NCBI RefSeq assembly: GCF_009867135.1
Contig: NZ_CP047226.1
Span: 930,001 to 994,000, forward strand
Direction: 5' to 3'
Length of the DNA stretch: 64,000 nucleotides
Source: Moraxella osloensis
GTDB taxonomy: Bacteria > Pseudomonadota > Gammaproteobacteria > Pseudomonadales > Moraxellaceae
Of the stretch, positions 8,802-17,459 are shown in pieces. Each line of letters opens with the position of its first letter. Position 1 is the stretch's first letter. Below the pieces are notes generated by a model. The model was not told the origin of the DNA and searched no databases. It saw only the letters and a list, made by a program, of their open reading frames with translations. The position numbers and the translations under genes are program-made.

Positions 8802-8831
8802 TTACTTCAACTACAAAAAAATGGGTATAAT
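8802..8831 (+). promoter_or_regulatory. leuA promoter
   Basis: A consensus TATAAT at 8826-8831, preceded at 18 bp by a weak TTACTT at 8802-8807. It lies in the lrp-leuA divergent gap. I find no leucine-rich leader peptide, so attenuation is not indicated. Confidence 0.5.
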
Positions 8832-8874
8832 TTCATCATAGAATTTTAAGCAAAATTAAATTTGGAGCATTAGC

Positions 8875-10605
8875 ATGTCAATACAACCTAAAAATGCGGC
8901 GTTTAATCATAAAAAATACCAACCCTTTGCGTTTGCACCAAAGATGACCCAGCGTACTTGGCCCGATAAAACGATCACCAAAGCGCCCATATGGACGTCG
9001 GTGGATTTGCGAGATGGTAACCAAGCCTTGATTGAGCCGATGAGCATTGAACAAAAAATGCGCTTCTTTGACTTGTTGGTGCAAGTGGGTTTTAAAGAAA
9101 TTGAGATTGGTTTTCCATCAGCGGCGCAGGTCGAGTATGACTTTACCCGCAAATTAATCGAAGGCGGACACGTACCAGACGATGTGACCTTGCAAGTATT
9201 GGTGCAGGCACGCGAACATTTGATTCGCCGTACCTTTGAGTCGCTAAAAGGTGCCAAACGTGCCATCGTCCACGTGTATAACTCAACCTCAAAAGTGCAG
9301 CGCGAAAAAGTGTATCAAAAAGATTATGATGACATCATTGCGATTGCGGTTGAAGGTGCAACATTATTGCGTGATTTGGCGAAAGAATACCCTGAAACCG
9401 AATGGATTTTTGAATATTCCCCTGAAAGTTTCTCGCAAACCGAGGTCGATTTTTCGGTCAAAATCTGTGATGAGGTGTGTAAAGTTTGGCGCCCGGACTT
9501 AGGTCAAAAAGTAATCTTTAACTTGCCATCAACCGTAGAAAGCTCAACGCCCAATATCTATGCCGATCAGATTGAATATTTTTGCCAAAACTTACCCATG
9601 CGAGAGCATGTGATTGTGAGCCTTCACACCCACAATGACCGTGGCTGTGCTGTGGCTGCCAGTGAGTTAGGTTTGATGGCAGGGGCTGACCGTATTGAAG
9701 GCACGCTTTTTGGCAATGGCGAGCGCACAGGCAACATGGACATCATGGTCATGGCGATGAATATGTATAGCCAAGGGGTAGACCCAGAGCTTGATTTTAG
9801 TAATATGAGCGAAATCGCCCAAGTGGTGAGTGAGTGCAATCAGTTACCGATTCATCCACGCCATCCTTATGTGGGCGAGTTGGTATTTACCGCTTTTAGT
9901 GGCTCGCACCAAGATGCCATCAAAAAATCGCTAGATTATAACGAGCAAAATGCCGAAACCACCCAAGGCTTATGGGATGTGGCGTACTTGCCGATTGACC
10001 CTGCTCATATCGGACGCGGCTATCAGGATGTCGTGCGTATCAATAGCCAGTCAGGGAAAGGCGGTGTTGCTTATATCTTGCAACGTGACTTTGGTTTTCA
10101 TTTGCCGCGCTGGACGCAAATTGACTTTAGCCGTGTCATTCAGCAAGAAGCCGAAAGCCGCCAGACAGAGTTGACATCAGATGATGTTATTAGCGTGTTT
10201 GAAAACACTTATTTGAACCAATCTACTTTGGTGTTGCAAGATTATGAAATCAAAAACACGGCGGGTGCAGTAAGCTTCAAAGGCTCTGTGCGCACGGGGG
10301 ATGACATCATAGACGTCGTTGGTAATGGCAATGGTCCATTGTCTGCCTTTATCAATGCCATCTCTGGCAAATTGAACAAAAATATTCACGTTATCAACTA
10401 TGCAGAGCATGCGTTAACGGTTGAAAGTCAAAGCCCGCTCACCGAAAACAACAGTGATGCCAATGCCGTTGCTTACTTACAGTTGAATATTGAAGGTGAG
10501 ATTTATTCAGGTATCGGCACTTGCTCAAGCACCGTATCAGCGATGTTAAAAGCCGCATTGTCTGCGTTGGCACAAGCGCAGATTGCAGATACTGAGCATC
10601 ATTAA
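8875..10605 (+). CDS. leuA: 2-isopropylmalate synthase
   Basis: First committed step of leucine synthesis: acetyl-CoA plus 2-oxoisovalerate to 2-isopropylmalate. The 576 residues match the long LeuA type found in Pseudomonas and relatives. The catalytic TIM barrel has VDLRDGNQAL at residues 43-52 and the metal motif HTHNDRG at 251-257, then GTLFGNGERTGN. The C-terminal regulatory LeuA dimer domain follows, ending in the segment with GTCSSTVSAML, and normally mediates leucine feedback. The Shine-Dalgarno TTGGAG precedes the ATG. It is monocistronic with a terminator at 10637 and is divergent from an Lrp-type regulator. Confidence 0.96.
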   Translation: MSIQPKNAAFNHKKYQPFAFAPKMTQRTWPDKTITKAPIWTSVDLRDGNQALIEPMSIEQKMRFFDLLVQVGFKEIEIGFPSAAQVEYDFTRKLIEGGHVPDDVTLQVLVQAREHLIRRTFESLKGAKRAIVHVYNSTSKVQREKVYQKDYDDIIAIAVEGATLLRDLAKEYPETEWIFEYSPESFSQTEVDFSVKICDEVCKVWRPDLGQKVIFNLPSTVESSTPNIYADQIEYFCQNLPMREHVIVSLHTHNDRGCAVAASELGLMAGADRIEGTLFGNGERTGNMDIMVMAMNMYSQGVDPELDFSNMSEIAQVVSECNQLPIHPRHPYVGELVFTAFSGSHQDAIKKSLDYNEQNAETTQGLWDVAYLPIDPAHIGRGYQDVVRINSQSGKGGVAYILQRDFGFHLPRWTQIDFSRVIQQEAESRQTELTSDDVISVFENTYLNQSTLVLQDYEIKNTAGAVSFKGSVRTGDDIIDVVGNGNGPLSAFINAISGKLNKNIHVINYAEHALTVESQSPLTENNSDANAVAYLQLNIEGEIYSGIGTCSSTVSAMLKAALSALAQAQIADTEHH

Positions 10606-10636
10606 ATAGCTTTTATTTATCAGTAGTTTTATCCCC

Positions 10637-10667
10637 AAAAGAGCAATTGCCCTAGTTGCTCTTTTTT
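10637..10667 (+). terminator. Rho-independent terminator of leuA
   Basis: A 10-bp perfect stem (AAAAGAGCAA / TTGCTCTTTT), 9-nt loop and T run. Confidence 0.85.
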
Positions 10668-10780
10668 TATGGGCTAAGATATAACATGCCCAAGCTAATA
10701 GCAAAAGGGGTGCAATTTCAGATAAACCATTTTATGGTATGATAGTGGCACTTTAAATTTTACAGTAATAATAGAGTTGT

Positions 10781-11104
10781 ATGATGCATTGCGATATTTA
10801 TAAATTTAGCAAAAAAGATGACCTGTATGTGTACATTGCTCGCCCAGATTATCCCAATGACACGGACGAGATTCGTGACTGGTTGTCAGTGTTGCCCAAG
10901 GATTTTCGTCAAGCGATTGGGCGCGAAACCTTTGTGATGCATTTGGATTTGGCGAATACGCCAAGGCTTGCACGGGTCAATAAAGGAGAAGTGTTAGAAA
11001 AACTGCAAAGCCAAGGGTATTTTGTGCAAATGCCGCCTGAAGATGTGTTGTTACGCCAAGCAAAATTGAATATGGCAGAAGCACAGCAGAACAAGTGGCA
11101 GTAG
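10781..11104 (+). CDS. ycgL: YcgL domain protein
   Basis: A 107-residue cytosolic protein of the YcgL (DUF709) family. The family start CDIYKFSKKDDLYVYI, the middle segment FVMHLDLA, and the C-terminal GYFVQMPPEDVL are visible. The biochemical role of YcgL is not established. Two ATG codons in tandem (10781 and 10784) could start it. It is followed 66 bp later by a small membrane protein gene on the same strand, perhaps co-transcribed. Confidence 0.85.
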   Translation: MMHCDIYKFSKKDDLYVYIARPDYPNDTDEIRDWLSVLPKDFRQAIGRETFVMHLDLANTPRLARVNKGEVLEKLQSQGYFVQMPPEDVLLRQAKLNMAEAQQNKWQ

Positions 11105-11170
11105 CAAAATTTTAACCAAATGATTTGAATCATGCTAAAATAATCTATCTATTTTTGGCAAGGCAAAATT

Positions 11171-11626
11171 ATGTTTGCATTTTTATCACTCGACCAAATC
11201 GGTAATGTGCTAGGCGAAATCATCATTTGGTGGGCGCAGTTGGTTCAAGGTGTGCCGCCAGAAAAATTACCCCTATATGCCTATGTGGGATTTTCCATTG
11301 TCGTATTACTGCTTTGGATTTTAGTGGTACGGATTTTGCCAAAAACGCTTGCAGGTTTGAGTTGGATTATTCTATTTGCGATTTTGCTCACGCCAACCAC
11401 TTCCCTTGGCACCCCGCCTGACATCGCACCAGCGAGTATTTCAGTGGTTTATGGGATTTTACTCAAAGATCCAGCAATTATCTTTAATGGGTTGCTACCA
11501 ATTATGGTTGTCATTACAGTGGGCTGTATTTTGGGTTTTATTTGGCAAATTCTTCGAATGGGTATCGATAAAACCAACAAAAAACATGCGCTAAATAACG
11601 CCAATATTAGCCAGCCTAGCCGCTAA
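11171..11626 (+). CDS. Small membrane protein, unknown function
   Basis: A 151-residue protein with about three membrane segments: roughly residues 35-55 (VGFSIVVLLLWILVV), 60-78 (GLSWIILFAILL) and 107-128 (GLLPIMVVITVGCILGFI). A Thr/Pro-rich link lies between the second and third, and the tail is basic. I do not recognise a family. The Shine-Dalgarno AAGG precedes the ATG. It lies between ycgL and the MoxR/VWA pair on the same strand. Confidence 0.7.
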   Translation: MFAFLSLDQIGNVLGEIIIWWAQLVQGVPPEKLPLYAYVGFSIVVLLLWILVVRILPKTLAGLSWIILFAILLTPTTSLGTPPDIAPASISVVYGILLKDPAIIFNGLLPIMVVITVGCILGFIWQILRMGIDKTNKKHALNNANISQPSR

Positions 11627-11659
11627 GCTATGATGGTGATAAGCCAAAAAGCTGTTACG

Positions 11660-11717
11660 GCTTAACTTTTTATAGTTTAATCTTTTACAGCTTAACCTTT
11701 TACTTATAGCTTAACTT
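11660..11717 (+). repeat. Four imperfect repeats upstream of the MoxR gene
   Basis: Four degenerate copies of GCTTAACTTTTTA begin at 11660, 11675, 11690 and 11709 (spacing 15, 15 and 19 bp) in the gap before the MoxR gene. They may be a slipped-strand expansion or phased regulator sites. Confidence 0.5.
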
Positions 11718-11774
11718 TCCCTAAAACTTATGATAGTCTGAAACTCATTTTTGACGATTATCATAGGTTTTTTT

Positions 11775-12677
11775 ATGTCTGACCATCAGCCAAATGCTGC
11801 CATCCAAAATAGCGTGACCCAAAGCAGTTTTAAAAGTACCGATAGTTATATCGCTACCGACAGCCTAAAGCTTGCCGTCAATGCTGCGATTCAATTGCAA
11901 AAACCGTTACTCATCAAAGGGGAACCTGGCACGGGTAAAACGCTACTGGCTGAAGAAGTGGCAAAAAGTTTAGGTATGCCGCTGTTAACTTGGCACATCA
12001 AATCAACCACCAAAGCCGAACAAGGTTTGTATGAGTACGATGCGGTATCACGCTTGCGCGATAGTCAATTGGGCGATGACCGCGTGTATGATATTGCCAA
12101 CTATATCAAGGCAGGCAAGCTATGGCAAGCATTTACCAGTCCTGAGCGTGTGGTACTGCTCATTGATGAGATTGATAAAGCGGATATTGAGTTCCCCAAC
12201 GACTTGCTGCATGAGCTCGATAAAATGTCGTTTTATGTGTATGAAACTGGCGAAACGATTACCGCCGATCATCGTCCCGTCGTTATTATCACGTCAAACA
12301 ACGAAAAAGAATTGCCTGATGCCTTCTTGCGTCGTTGCTTTTTTCATTATATTGATTTTCCTGATCAAGCAACCATGCGCGAAATTGTGGATGTGCATTT
12401 CCCCAATCTACAAGCAGAATTGGTGGATGAAGCGCTCAAGGTGTTCTACGGTCTGCGTGAAGTCAAAGGCTTAAAAAAACCGCCATCCACCTCTGAGTTG
12501 ATAGATTGGATTAGTTTGCTCATGGCAGATGAGTTGGGTAAAGGCGAAAATATGGCGGTGAAGCAGTTAAGTGAGCCAACCGAGAGTTTACCACCGTTTG
12601 CAGGGGCGTTGCTCAAAAATGAAAATGACTTGAGTTTACTTGAACGTATGGGCTTTATGCTGCGTCGTAGTCGATAG
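11775..12677 (+). CDS. MoxR-family AAA+ ATPase
   Basis: A 300-residue AAA+ ATPase from the chosen start. Walker A GEPGTGKT is at about residues 49-56, Walker B is VVLLIDEIDKAD, sensor 1 is VVIITSNNEKELPDAFLRRC with an arginine finger region, and the C-terminal lid follows. The family works as a metal-centre or complex-assembly chaperone together with VWA-domain proteins, and such a protein is encoded 9 bp downstream. The ATG at 11775 is preferred over an upstream in-frame codon because an AGG lies at suitable spacing and conservation begins after it. The client is unknown. Confidence 0.9.
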   Translation: MSDHQPNAAIQNSVTQSSFKSTDSYIATDSLKLAVNAAIQLQKPLLIKGEPGTGKTLLAEEVAKSLGMPLLTWHIKSTTKAEQGLYEYDAVSRLRDSQLGDDRVYDIANYIKAGKLWQAFTSPERVVLLIDEIDKADIEFPNDLLHELDKMSFYVYETGETITADHRPVVIITSNNEKELPDAFLRRCFFHYIDFPDQATMREIVDVHFPNLQAELVDEALKVFYGLREVKGLKKPPSTSELIDWISLLMADELGKGENMAVKQLSEPTESLPPFAGALLKNENDLSLLERMGFMLRRSR

Positions 12678-12686
12678 GGGATTGGT

Positions 12687-13874
12687 GTGTTTATCAATCT
12701 TTTTTACACCTTACGCACTTATGGCGTGCCAGTTTCCACCCGGGAATTGCTAGATCTTTATGCTTTGCTAGAAACAGGCATTGTGTTTGCCGACCGTGAA
12801 CAATTCTACGAGCTGATTCGCCTATGTATGGTCAAAGACGAAAAATACTTTGATAAATTTGATAGGGCAATGGCGGATTATTTTGACGGTATTGATACAT
12901 TAGACATTGACGAGCTGATGGCAAAATTGGGTAATATCCCCAAAGAATGGCTGGAACTCAAACTTGACCCCAATAATCTCACCGAAGCCGAGCGACGCCT
13001 ACTTAAAAAATATGGCTCGCTTGAAGCACTCATGCAAGCCCTAGAGGAACGCCTAAAAGAACAAAAAGAGCGACACCAAGGCGGTAACAAATGGGTCGGC
13101 ACAGGCGGCTCATCGCCATTTGGGGCGTATGGTGACCATCCTGAAGGTGTACGAGTAGGCGGCGAAAGCCGAAAACGCAGCGCGGTTAAGGTGTGGGAGC
13201 AGCGCAAATACCGCGATTTAGATACGGATAACCAGCTAGAGACGCGCTCCATGCAAATGGCACTGCGAAAGCTGCGTAAATTCGCCCGTGATGGGGCGGC
13301 TGATGAGCTTGATATTGGCTCAACCATCAAGAAAACCGCGCAAAAAGGGATGCTCGATGTGCAGCTGCGTCCCGAACGCCGCAATCGTGTTAAAGTACTC
13401 ATGCTATTTGATATCGGTGGTAGCATGGATAGCTATATCGAAGCCTGTGAGCGCTTATTCGCCGCCGCTAAAAACGAGTTTAAGACGCTTGAGTTTTTTT
13501 ATTTTCATAACTGCGTGTATGAGTATGTTTGGACAGAAAATGCCCGCCGTAACGCCAGTGCCGTGCCCACATTGGATGTGCTTCACAAATACGGCAGTGA
13601 TTATCGAGTGATTTTTGTCGGTGATGCCGCAATGTCGCCTTATGAGTTGTTATCTGTTGGCGGTAGCGTTGAGTATATGAGCCAAGATACGGGACAGGCG
13701 TGGCTAAAACGTATCACTAACCACTTTGATAAAGTCGCATGGCTCAATCCTGAGACACCAAGCTACTGGCAATACACGCAGACCATCGGTTTAATCAAAG
13801 ATATCATGCAAGGTCATATGTACCCAATGACCTTGCATGGGATTGAAGATATGACCAAGTATTTGGCGCGGTAG
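12687..13874 (+). CDS. VWA domain protein, CoxE-like, partner of MoxR
   Basis: A 395-residue cytosolic protein. The N-terminal half is helical and charged (LEERLKEQKERH near residue 125), followed by a Gly-rich linker. The C-terminal half is a von Willebrand A domain with a MIDAS-like DIGGSMDSYI, in which Gly replaces the first Ser of DxSxS, as is common in this family. It starts with GTG nine bases after the MoxR gene, so the two are probably translationally linked. Known MoxR/VWA pairs act together in cofactor insertion or complex remodelling. No substrate gene lies beside this pair. Confidence 0.88.
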   Translation: MFINLFYTLRTYGVPVSTRELLDLYALLETGIVFADREQFYELIRLCMVKDEKYFDKFDRAMADYFDGIDTLDIDELMAKLGNIPKEWLELKLDPNNLTEAERRLLKKYGSLEALMQALEERLKEQKERHQGGNKWVGTGGSSPFGAYGDHPEGVRVGGESRKRSAVKVWEQRKYRDLDTDNQLETRSMQMALRKLRKFARDGAADELDIGSTIKKTAQKGMLDVQLRPERRNRVKVLMLFDIGGSMDSYIEACERLFAAAKNEFKTLEFFYFHNCVYEYVWTENARRNASAVPTLDVLHKYGSDYRVIFVGDAAMSPYELLSVGGSVEYMSQDTGQAWLKRITNHFDKVAWLNPETPSYWQYTQTIGLIKDIMQGHMYPMTLHGIEDMTKYLAR

Positions 13875-13890
13875 TATTGTAAAGGCAAAT

Positions 13891-13923
13891 AAAAAAGCAT
13901 GAATCAATTTCATGCTTTTTTTT
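13891..13923 (+). terminator. Terminator of the MoxR/VWA operon
   Basis: A 13-bp stem around AAGCATGAA / TTCATGCTT, 5-nt loop and T8; the A run on the other side may let it also serve the minus strand. Confidence 0.85.
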
Positions 13924-13987
13924 GTGATGACCGGCTAGTAGTCACCTAAAATCTGCTATTAAGCTAAAAGCTGCTAGTCAGATAACA

Positions 13988-14572
13988 TTAGTTTGGACCA
14001 CCCACACGCTCAATAACGACGTTGCCTGTGCCCGTGCTTGCTAAGCCAATTTGTTTGGCGGCGGCGTACGATAAATCTAATACGCGATGGCTTGAAAATG
14101 GACCGCGGTCATTGACTTTTACCACAACACTTTTGCCGTTTGATTTGTTGGTTACTTTGATATAACAGTTCATTGGCAATGAGCGATGCGCCGCAGTCAA
14201 CGAATTGGAATCAAAAGTATCACCGCTAGCAGTTTTACGACCTTGAAATTGACGACCATACCAAGAGGCGACACCCGTTTGGCTAAAGCGATTGACTGTA
14301 TTGGATGCAACGGCAGAAAGACGTTCTAACACGTCTGAATCTTTGCTAGCTTGTGAAGTGTCTTGGCTGATGAGTTGGCTGTCTAAGGCAAGGTTGCGAG
14401 GTTGGCGGGCTGATTTGACTAAGTCTGATGCATTGTTGTGCTGGCGGGTTAACTCATTAAGTACGTGATCTAAATTGCTCGTGGCTGCTTGGGTAGTTGA
14501 GCTAATCGCCGTTACGCCACAAAAGCAAAGTAACGTCGCTACGTTAGCTAAATTCGATTGACGCTTTGACAT
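13988..14572 (-). CDS. RlpA-like DPBB-domain protein (septal ring lytic transglycosylase family)
   Basis: A 194-residue exported protein. The chosen ATG at 14572 follows AGAGG by 5 nt and opens a signal peptide (basic MSKRQ, then a hydrophobic stretch ending STTQAA); an in-frame extension upstream lacks such features. The C-terminal double-psi beta-barrel shows GVASWYGRQFQGRKTASGD and KVNDRGPF with the catalytic Asp typical of RlpA. There is no SPOR domain and no evident lipobox, so it is shorter than Pseudomonas RlpA. The likely role is cleavage of peptidoglycan lacking stem peptides at the septum. A second, even smaller RlpA-like gene is at 47450. Confidence 0.85.
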   Translation of the reverse strand: MSKRQSNLANVATLLCFCGVTAISSTTQAATSNLDHVLNELTRQHNNASDLVKSARQPRNLALDSQLISQDTSQASKDSDVLERLSAVASNTVNRFSQTGVASWYGRQFQGRKTASGDTFDSNSLTAAHRSLPMNCYIKVTNKSNGKSVVVKVNDRGPFSSHRVLDLSYAAAKQIGLASTGTGNVVIERVGGPN

Positions 14573-14998
14573 AATGACCTCTGAACAATCGCTCTTTACA
14601 ATGAGCGCCTCATATTTGGGAGCGCATAAGCTTTCATATGTCATGTATACAAATCGCTTATAGGGCACCAAGAAAATTTATGAGATTTAACAATTAGTTT
14701 ACAAATTTTACTTTGTTTCGGTATGTAATTGTTCAATCTTGATGACCCACAATAAGCAATTACGCGATTAAAATCACGATTTATTTAGATAAAAGGTATA
14801 TAAAAATAGATAAACGGTAAAAATTATTAAGTTTTACCATCATAATTGTTTAAAACTGCTCATAAAAAAGATATCTTTTATGCTAACTCTTTTACGTTTT
14901 TTACATTTTAAAATACCCAGTTGCATAAATAGTTACATAAAGAATCGTTTATAAATAGCCTATTTACAAACAAAATAGTTTCGCAAAGAGTCTGATGG
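14573..14998. other. Intergenic region between rodA and the RlpA-like gene
   Basis: A 426-bp AT-rich stretch. A 14-bp palindrome AAAAGATATCTTTT lies at about 14867-14880. I see no gene, terminator or RNA. Confidence 0.3.
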
Positions 14999-16144
14999 TC
15001 ATTTAACATTATGTGAGGCAATTGACATCACTAAACCAAATCCTGCCATCAAAGTAATTAAAGCGGTACCGCCATAGCTGATAAATGGTAAAGGAACACC
15101 GACAACTGGCAAAATACCTGCTACCATGCCAGCATTCACAAACACATAGACAAAAAATGACATAGCAATCGCGCCTGAGAGTAATTTGCTATAGACAGCA
15201 GTATTGGAGTAAGCAATAAATAAGGCGCGGCATAGAATACAAAAATACAAAAACATCAGTAAACTGACACCAATTAAGCCAAACTCCTCAGAAAAAGCCG
15301 CAATGATAAAATCGGTGTGACCTTCTGGTAAAAAGTGTAGATGAGATTGTGTGCCTTGCAAGTAGCCTTTACCTGTGAGTCCCCCTGAGCCAATCGCGGT
15401 TTTTGACTGCATGATATTCCATCCAGCCCCCAAGGCATCGCTTTCAGGGTCTAGCAAAGTCAGGACGCGTCTGCGCTGGTAGTCGTGTAGCAGGTATTCC
15501 CAAGCCACAAAAACAAAAGGAATAAACAGCGCCACCGCAGAGCCAATCATCCACCAAGGTAAACCCGATAAGAACAGCACAAATAAGCCACTGGACGCCA
15601 CCAATAAAGAGGTACCCAAGTCGGGCTGCTCAGCAATTAGCAGCACTGGAATACCAATCGCCACCAGCGTGATAAGCACTGTCGATAAACTTGGCGGCAA
15701 GTCGCGTTTGGATAAAAACCAAGCAGTGAGCATCGGCATGCCAAGCTTCATAAACTCTGACGGCTGGACACTACCAAACCCAGGAATACCAATCCAGCGC
15801 TGCGCACCCAGTCGCACCTCACCAATAATTTTGACCAGTATCAGTAACGCCACACCACCCACATAAAAAAACGGGGTAAAATCACGGTAAAGACTGGGCG
15901 GGATTTGCGCCATGACAATCATCACCACAAACGCGATGGTAAAACTAATGGTTTGACGGATGACCATTCCCATGTCTTGAGTAGAGGCACTGTATAAAAT
16001 GGCTAAACCAAACAAAGCTGTGACAAACAATAGCATCAATAACCAAGGGTCTAAATGCACGCGCTGCCAAAAGGAGGGTAGACTGTCATTACCAAAGTGA
16101 TGAGCTTGCCTAGAAAAACGGTACTGTCCAATCTTATCTACCAT
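14999..16144 (-). CDS. rodA: Rod-shape peptidoglycan glycosyltransferase RodA
   Basis: Integral-membrane SEDS polymerase that makes lateral-wall glycan with a class B PBP. About 381 residues with roughly ten membrane segments. Family motifs are RWIGIPGFGSVQPSEFMK, EQPDLGTSLL, GSGGLTGKGYLQGTQ, LPEGHTDFIIAAFSEEFG (with the conserved Glu/Asp), and PLPFISYGGTALI. The ATG at 16144 is preferred over in-frame TTG/GTG codons just upstream; none has a strong Shine-Dalgarno. It stands alone here rather than in the usual mrdA-rodA-mltB cluster, though the RlpA-like gene next in line is often part of that neighbourhood. Confidence 0.94.
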   Translation of the reverse strand: MVDKIGQYRFSRQAHHFGNDSLPSFWQRVHLDPWLLMLLFVTALFGLAILYSASTQDMGMVIRQTISFTIAFVVMIVMAQIPPSLYRDFTPFFYVGGVALLILVKIIGEVRLGAQRWIGIPGFGSVQPSEFMKLGMPMLTAWFLSKRDLPPSLSTVLITLVAIGIPVLLIAEQPDLGTSLLVASSGLFVLFLSGLPWWMIGSAVALFIPFVFVAWEYLLHDYQRRRVLTLLDPESDALGAGWNIMQSKTAIGSGGLTGKGYLQGTQSHLHFLPEGHTDFIIAAFSEEFGLIGVSLLMFLYFCILCRALFIAYSNTAVYSKLLSGAIAMSFFVYVFVNAGMVAGILPVVGVPLPFISYGGTALITLMAGFGLVMSIASHNVK

Positions 16145-16481
16145 ACACACCAAACATCAAATTAACCCGGTGACAATAAGTCTGTAAAAAGACACAAAAA
16201 TAGGCTCAATAGTTTATATGGCTTAATGTGATTTTGGTAGTCTTAATAATGTAATAGTTTATAACACTTGTTTCATAGAAATAAGTCACTATATTAAGTG
16301 AGCTATCAATTAAGCTTAATTATGTCTTAATTATGTAGTGAACATAACTATCAAGTAAAAGTTAAGTGAAAATAATTATCAAGTAGGCATGATTAGCTAA
16401 GTATATCAAGCCTACTTTTTTGACAGTTGCTCATAAGTCCGTGGTGTTTTTCCATTTTGACGAAACGTGAATAGGCAGTCC
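16145..16481. other. Intergenic region upstream of the M15 peptidase gene
   Basis: AT-rich, with several short repeats (CTTAATTATGT twice near 16315-16335; ATCAAGTA twice near 16350-16385). An 8-bp hairpin AAGTAGGC/GCCTACTT (16381-16417, 21-nt loop) followed by T6 reads toward the M15 gene and might act as a leader terminator. No gene is seen. Confidence 0.35.
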
Positions 16482-17420
16482 ATGACACATCAAAACAAGA
16501 CCAAAAATAAACCAACCATTATCGAAGACAACGCGCAAACCGCCCAGTATGCCAATGCCAAAAGTGCCAATACCCAGAATATCAACACTACCAAGACTCA
16601 GAATACCAAAACCAAGATTCTAACAGGCATTGTTGGCTCAGGGATGATAATGACATTGCTTATCGCGTGTAATCATCCGGTCACACCCATCGATAACCGA
16701 AAACCGACTACGACCATCGTTCGTCAAACCCAGCCAAACCCTAAAAATACCACTGTCACGCAGACTGACAATATGCGCGGTCTTATTTTAAACCGTCAAA
16801 ACACAACCCGACCTACAACAGATTATGGCGCACTCAAAAATACCACACGATACAATAGTAACGTTGTCTATACCAATGATGCAGATTTTAAAGATTGGCT
16901 GGCTAGCCACAGTTATAAGCAATCAGAAGTGTTGGCGTATCAAAATTATTTGCAAAGCCAATTAGGCAGTATTCCGCCGATGGATCAGTTAATCACGAGT
17001 GCCAGAGATGCGCGCCGCTGCGGTTTTGAGCCGTATGAAGTACCGCCTGCGTCACTATGGCAAAATATCGTGCCTACCCTTCAAATGCTGCAGCAACTGC
17101 AAAAACAAAGTTATTTACCGTATTCGACAGTGATACGCTCCGTGTATCGAAACCCTGTATTGAATGATTGTGCCGGCGGTGCGGGCGAGAGTAAGCACAT
17201 GACCAATGGCGCAATTGATATTTGGGTACCTGAAAACGAAGCCAATAAATGGGCGATAGAAAGCACCTTTGATGGACTTTGCCAGTTTTGGCAGTCCAAC
17301 GGGCAAGCCTATAGTTTTGGACTTGGCTTGTATCAGACAGGCTCGGTGCATCTTGATACACAAGGTTTTCGAAAATGGGGCGCAAGCCATAGCTCAAGCT
17401 CATCACCCTGTCGTTTTTAA
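16482..17420 (+). CDS. M15-family peptidase (D,D-carboxypeptidase-like) lipoprotein
   Basis: A 312-residue protein with a long polar N-region, a hydrophobic stretch and a lipobox LLIAC (Cys about residue 62), then a Thr/Asn-rich linker. The C-terminal half is an M15 metallopeptidase domain: YRNPVLNDCAGGAGESKHMTN has the first zinc His, GAIDIWVP the Asp, and GSVHLDT the second His. This fits a periplasmic, lipid-anchored enzyme that trims peptidoglycan stem peptides (VanY/DacB-like). The ATG at 16482 is preferred over GTG at 16467 because AGG precedes it. The N-region before the lipobox is unusually long, so lipidation is probable rather than certain. Confidence 0.8.
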   Translation: MTHQNKTKNKPTIIEDNAQTAQYANAKSANTQNINTTKTQNTKTKILTGIVGSGMIMTLLIACNHPVTPIDNRKPTTTIVRQTQPNPKNTTVTQTDNMRGLILNRQNTTRPTTDYGALKNTTRYNSNVVYTNDADFKDWLASHSYKQSEVLAYQNYLQSQLGSIPPMDQLITSARDARRCGFEPYEVPPASLWQNIVPTLQMLQQLQKQSYLPYSTVIRSVYRNPVLNDCAGGAGESKHMTNGAIDIWVPENEANKWAIESTFDGLCQFWQSNGQAYSFGLGLYQTGSVHLDTQGFRKWGASHSSSSSPCRF

Positions 17421-17459
17421 CCCTAGCGCGAGTGTTAACCCGTTAACCTTTAACATTGG

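Noticed and set aside
8711-8874. Leucine leader peptide/attenuator before leuA
   Set aside because: No short frame with a Leu run and no terminator hairpin in the gap.
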